DNA of 64,000 nucleotides from Methylobacterium nodulans ORS 2060 (GTDB lineage Bacteria; Pseudomonadota; Alphaproteobacteria; Rhizobiales; Beijerinckiaceae), in the NCBI RefSeq assembly GCF_000022085.1, contig NC_011894.1:6694501-6758500 (forward strand). Reading direction: 5' to 3'. Shown in pieces: positions 63,957 to 64,000 of this stretch. The notes under the pieces were generated by a model. The model had not been told where the DNA came from. It worked only from the letters and a program-made list of their open reading frames with translations, and did not search any database. The first letter of the stretch is position 1, and each line of letters starts with the position of its first letter. A program made the translations under genes and the position numbers.

Positions 63957-64000
63957 CTAGCGCGCAAAACCCGCGACACGGATCGGCGGGGCCCCGGCCG
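63957..64000 (-). CDS. 3' end of a further phage gene, cut by window edge
   Basis: On the minus strand the last 14 codons visible read APPIRVAGFAR before TAG. In tail modules of this type the gene before the terminator is a neck or HK97-gp10-like protein. Only the end is seen, so this is tentative. Confidence 0.35.
   Translation of the reverse strand, partial: AGAPPIRVAGFAR

Overview
The window looks like a chromosome segment of a high-GC alphaproteobacterium of the order Hyphomicrobiales, most likely Methylobacterium or a close relative. This is inferred from the mix of a growth-pole-ring-like giant coiled-coil protein, TrcR (DUF1013) next to rpsA, DUF4170 next to prs, HWE/HisKA_2 kinases and GAF/PAS proteins. 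No 16S gene is present, so the genus is not proven.

Positions 1-18 kb are ordinary core chromosome: the 3' part of a GPR-like polar protein, xseA, a two-gene molybdenum hydroxylase (2Fe-2S subunit plus Tat-exported molybdopterin subunit), a small secreted protein, DUF4170, prs, trcR, rpsA, a CYTH-domain phosphatase and a hybrid histidine kinase with two almost identical PAS domains. Positions 18.8-23.9 kb hold a surface or small-molecule modification locus of lower GC: an FAD oxidoreductase divergent from a BioF2-like GNAT acyltransferase, then two tandem membrane acyltransferases. Positions 23.9-29.2 kb hold a complete-looking sugar-acid operon: IclR regulator, MFS carrier, FAH-family hydrolase, SDR dehydrogenase and L-rhamnonate dehydratase. 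It would take L-rhamnonate to pyruvate plus L-lactate by the non-phosphorylative diketo route. Two phased operator-like sites lie between the regulator and the carrier.

A 48-nt 3' fragment of tRNA-Gly(TCC) at 29457-29504 marks what I interpret as the left attachment site of a genomic island running to the right past the end of the window. To its right the sequence becomes mosaic. It contains a copper module (DUF2946 protein, outer-membrane-like protein, CopC, CopD), an oxidoreductase/azoreductase/DoxX/HxlR group with a frameshifted TlpA-like gene, an IS1182-type element, MITE-like repeats, many small orphan genes and fragments, a Nudix hydrolase, a permease-GAF fusion divergent from an HWE kinase, and an AmpH-like hydrolase.

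From about 52.4 kb to the end, minus-strand genes form the tail module of a lambda-like prophage, in the order tail terminator, tail tube, tail assembly chaperones, tape measure, tip protein J and an SGNH-esterase tail protein. The chaperone pair keeps a clear A7 slippery tract for -1 frameshifting, but the tape measure, J and esterase genes all carry frameshifts, deletions or stops. A plus-strand, lower-GC insert with a broken phytanoyl-CoA dioxygenase-like gene sits between the tail tube and chaperone genes. The prophage is therefore decaying or remodelled. No CRISPR array, rRNA or intact tRNA was seen.
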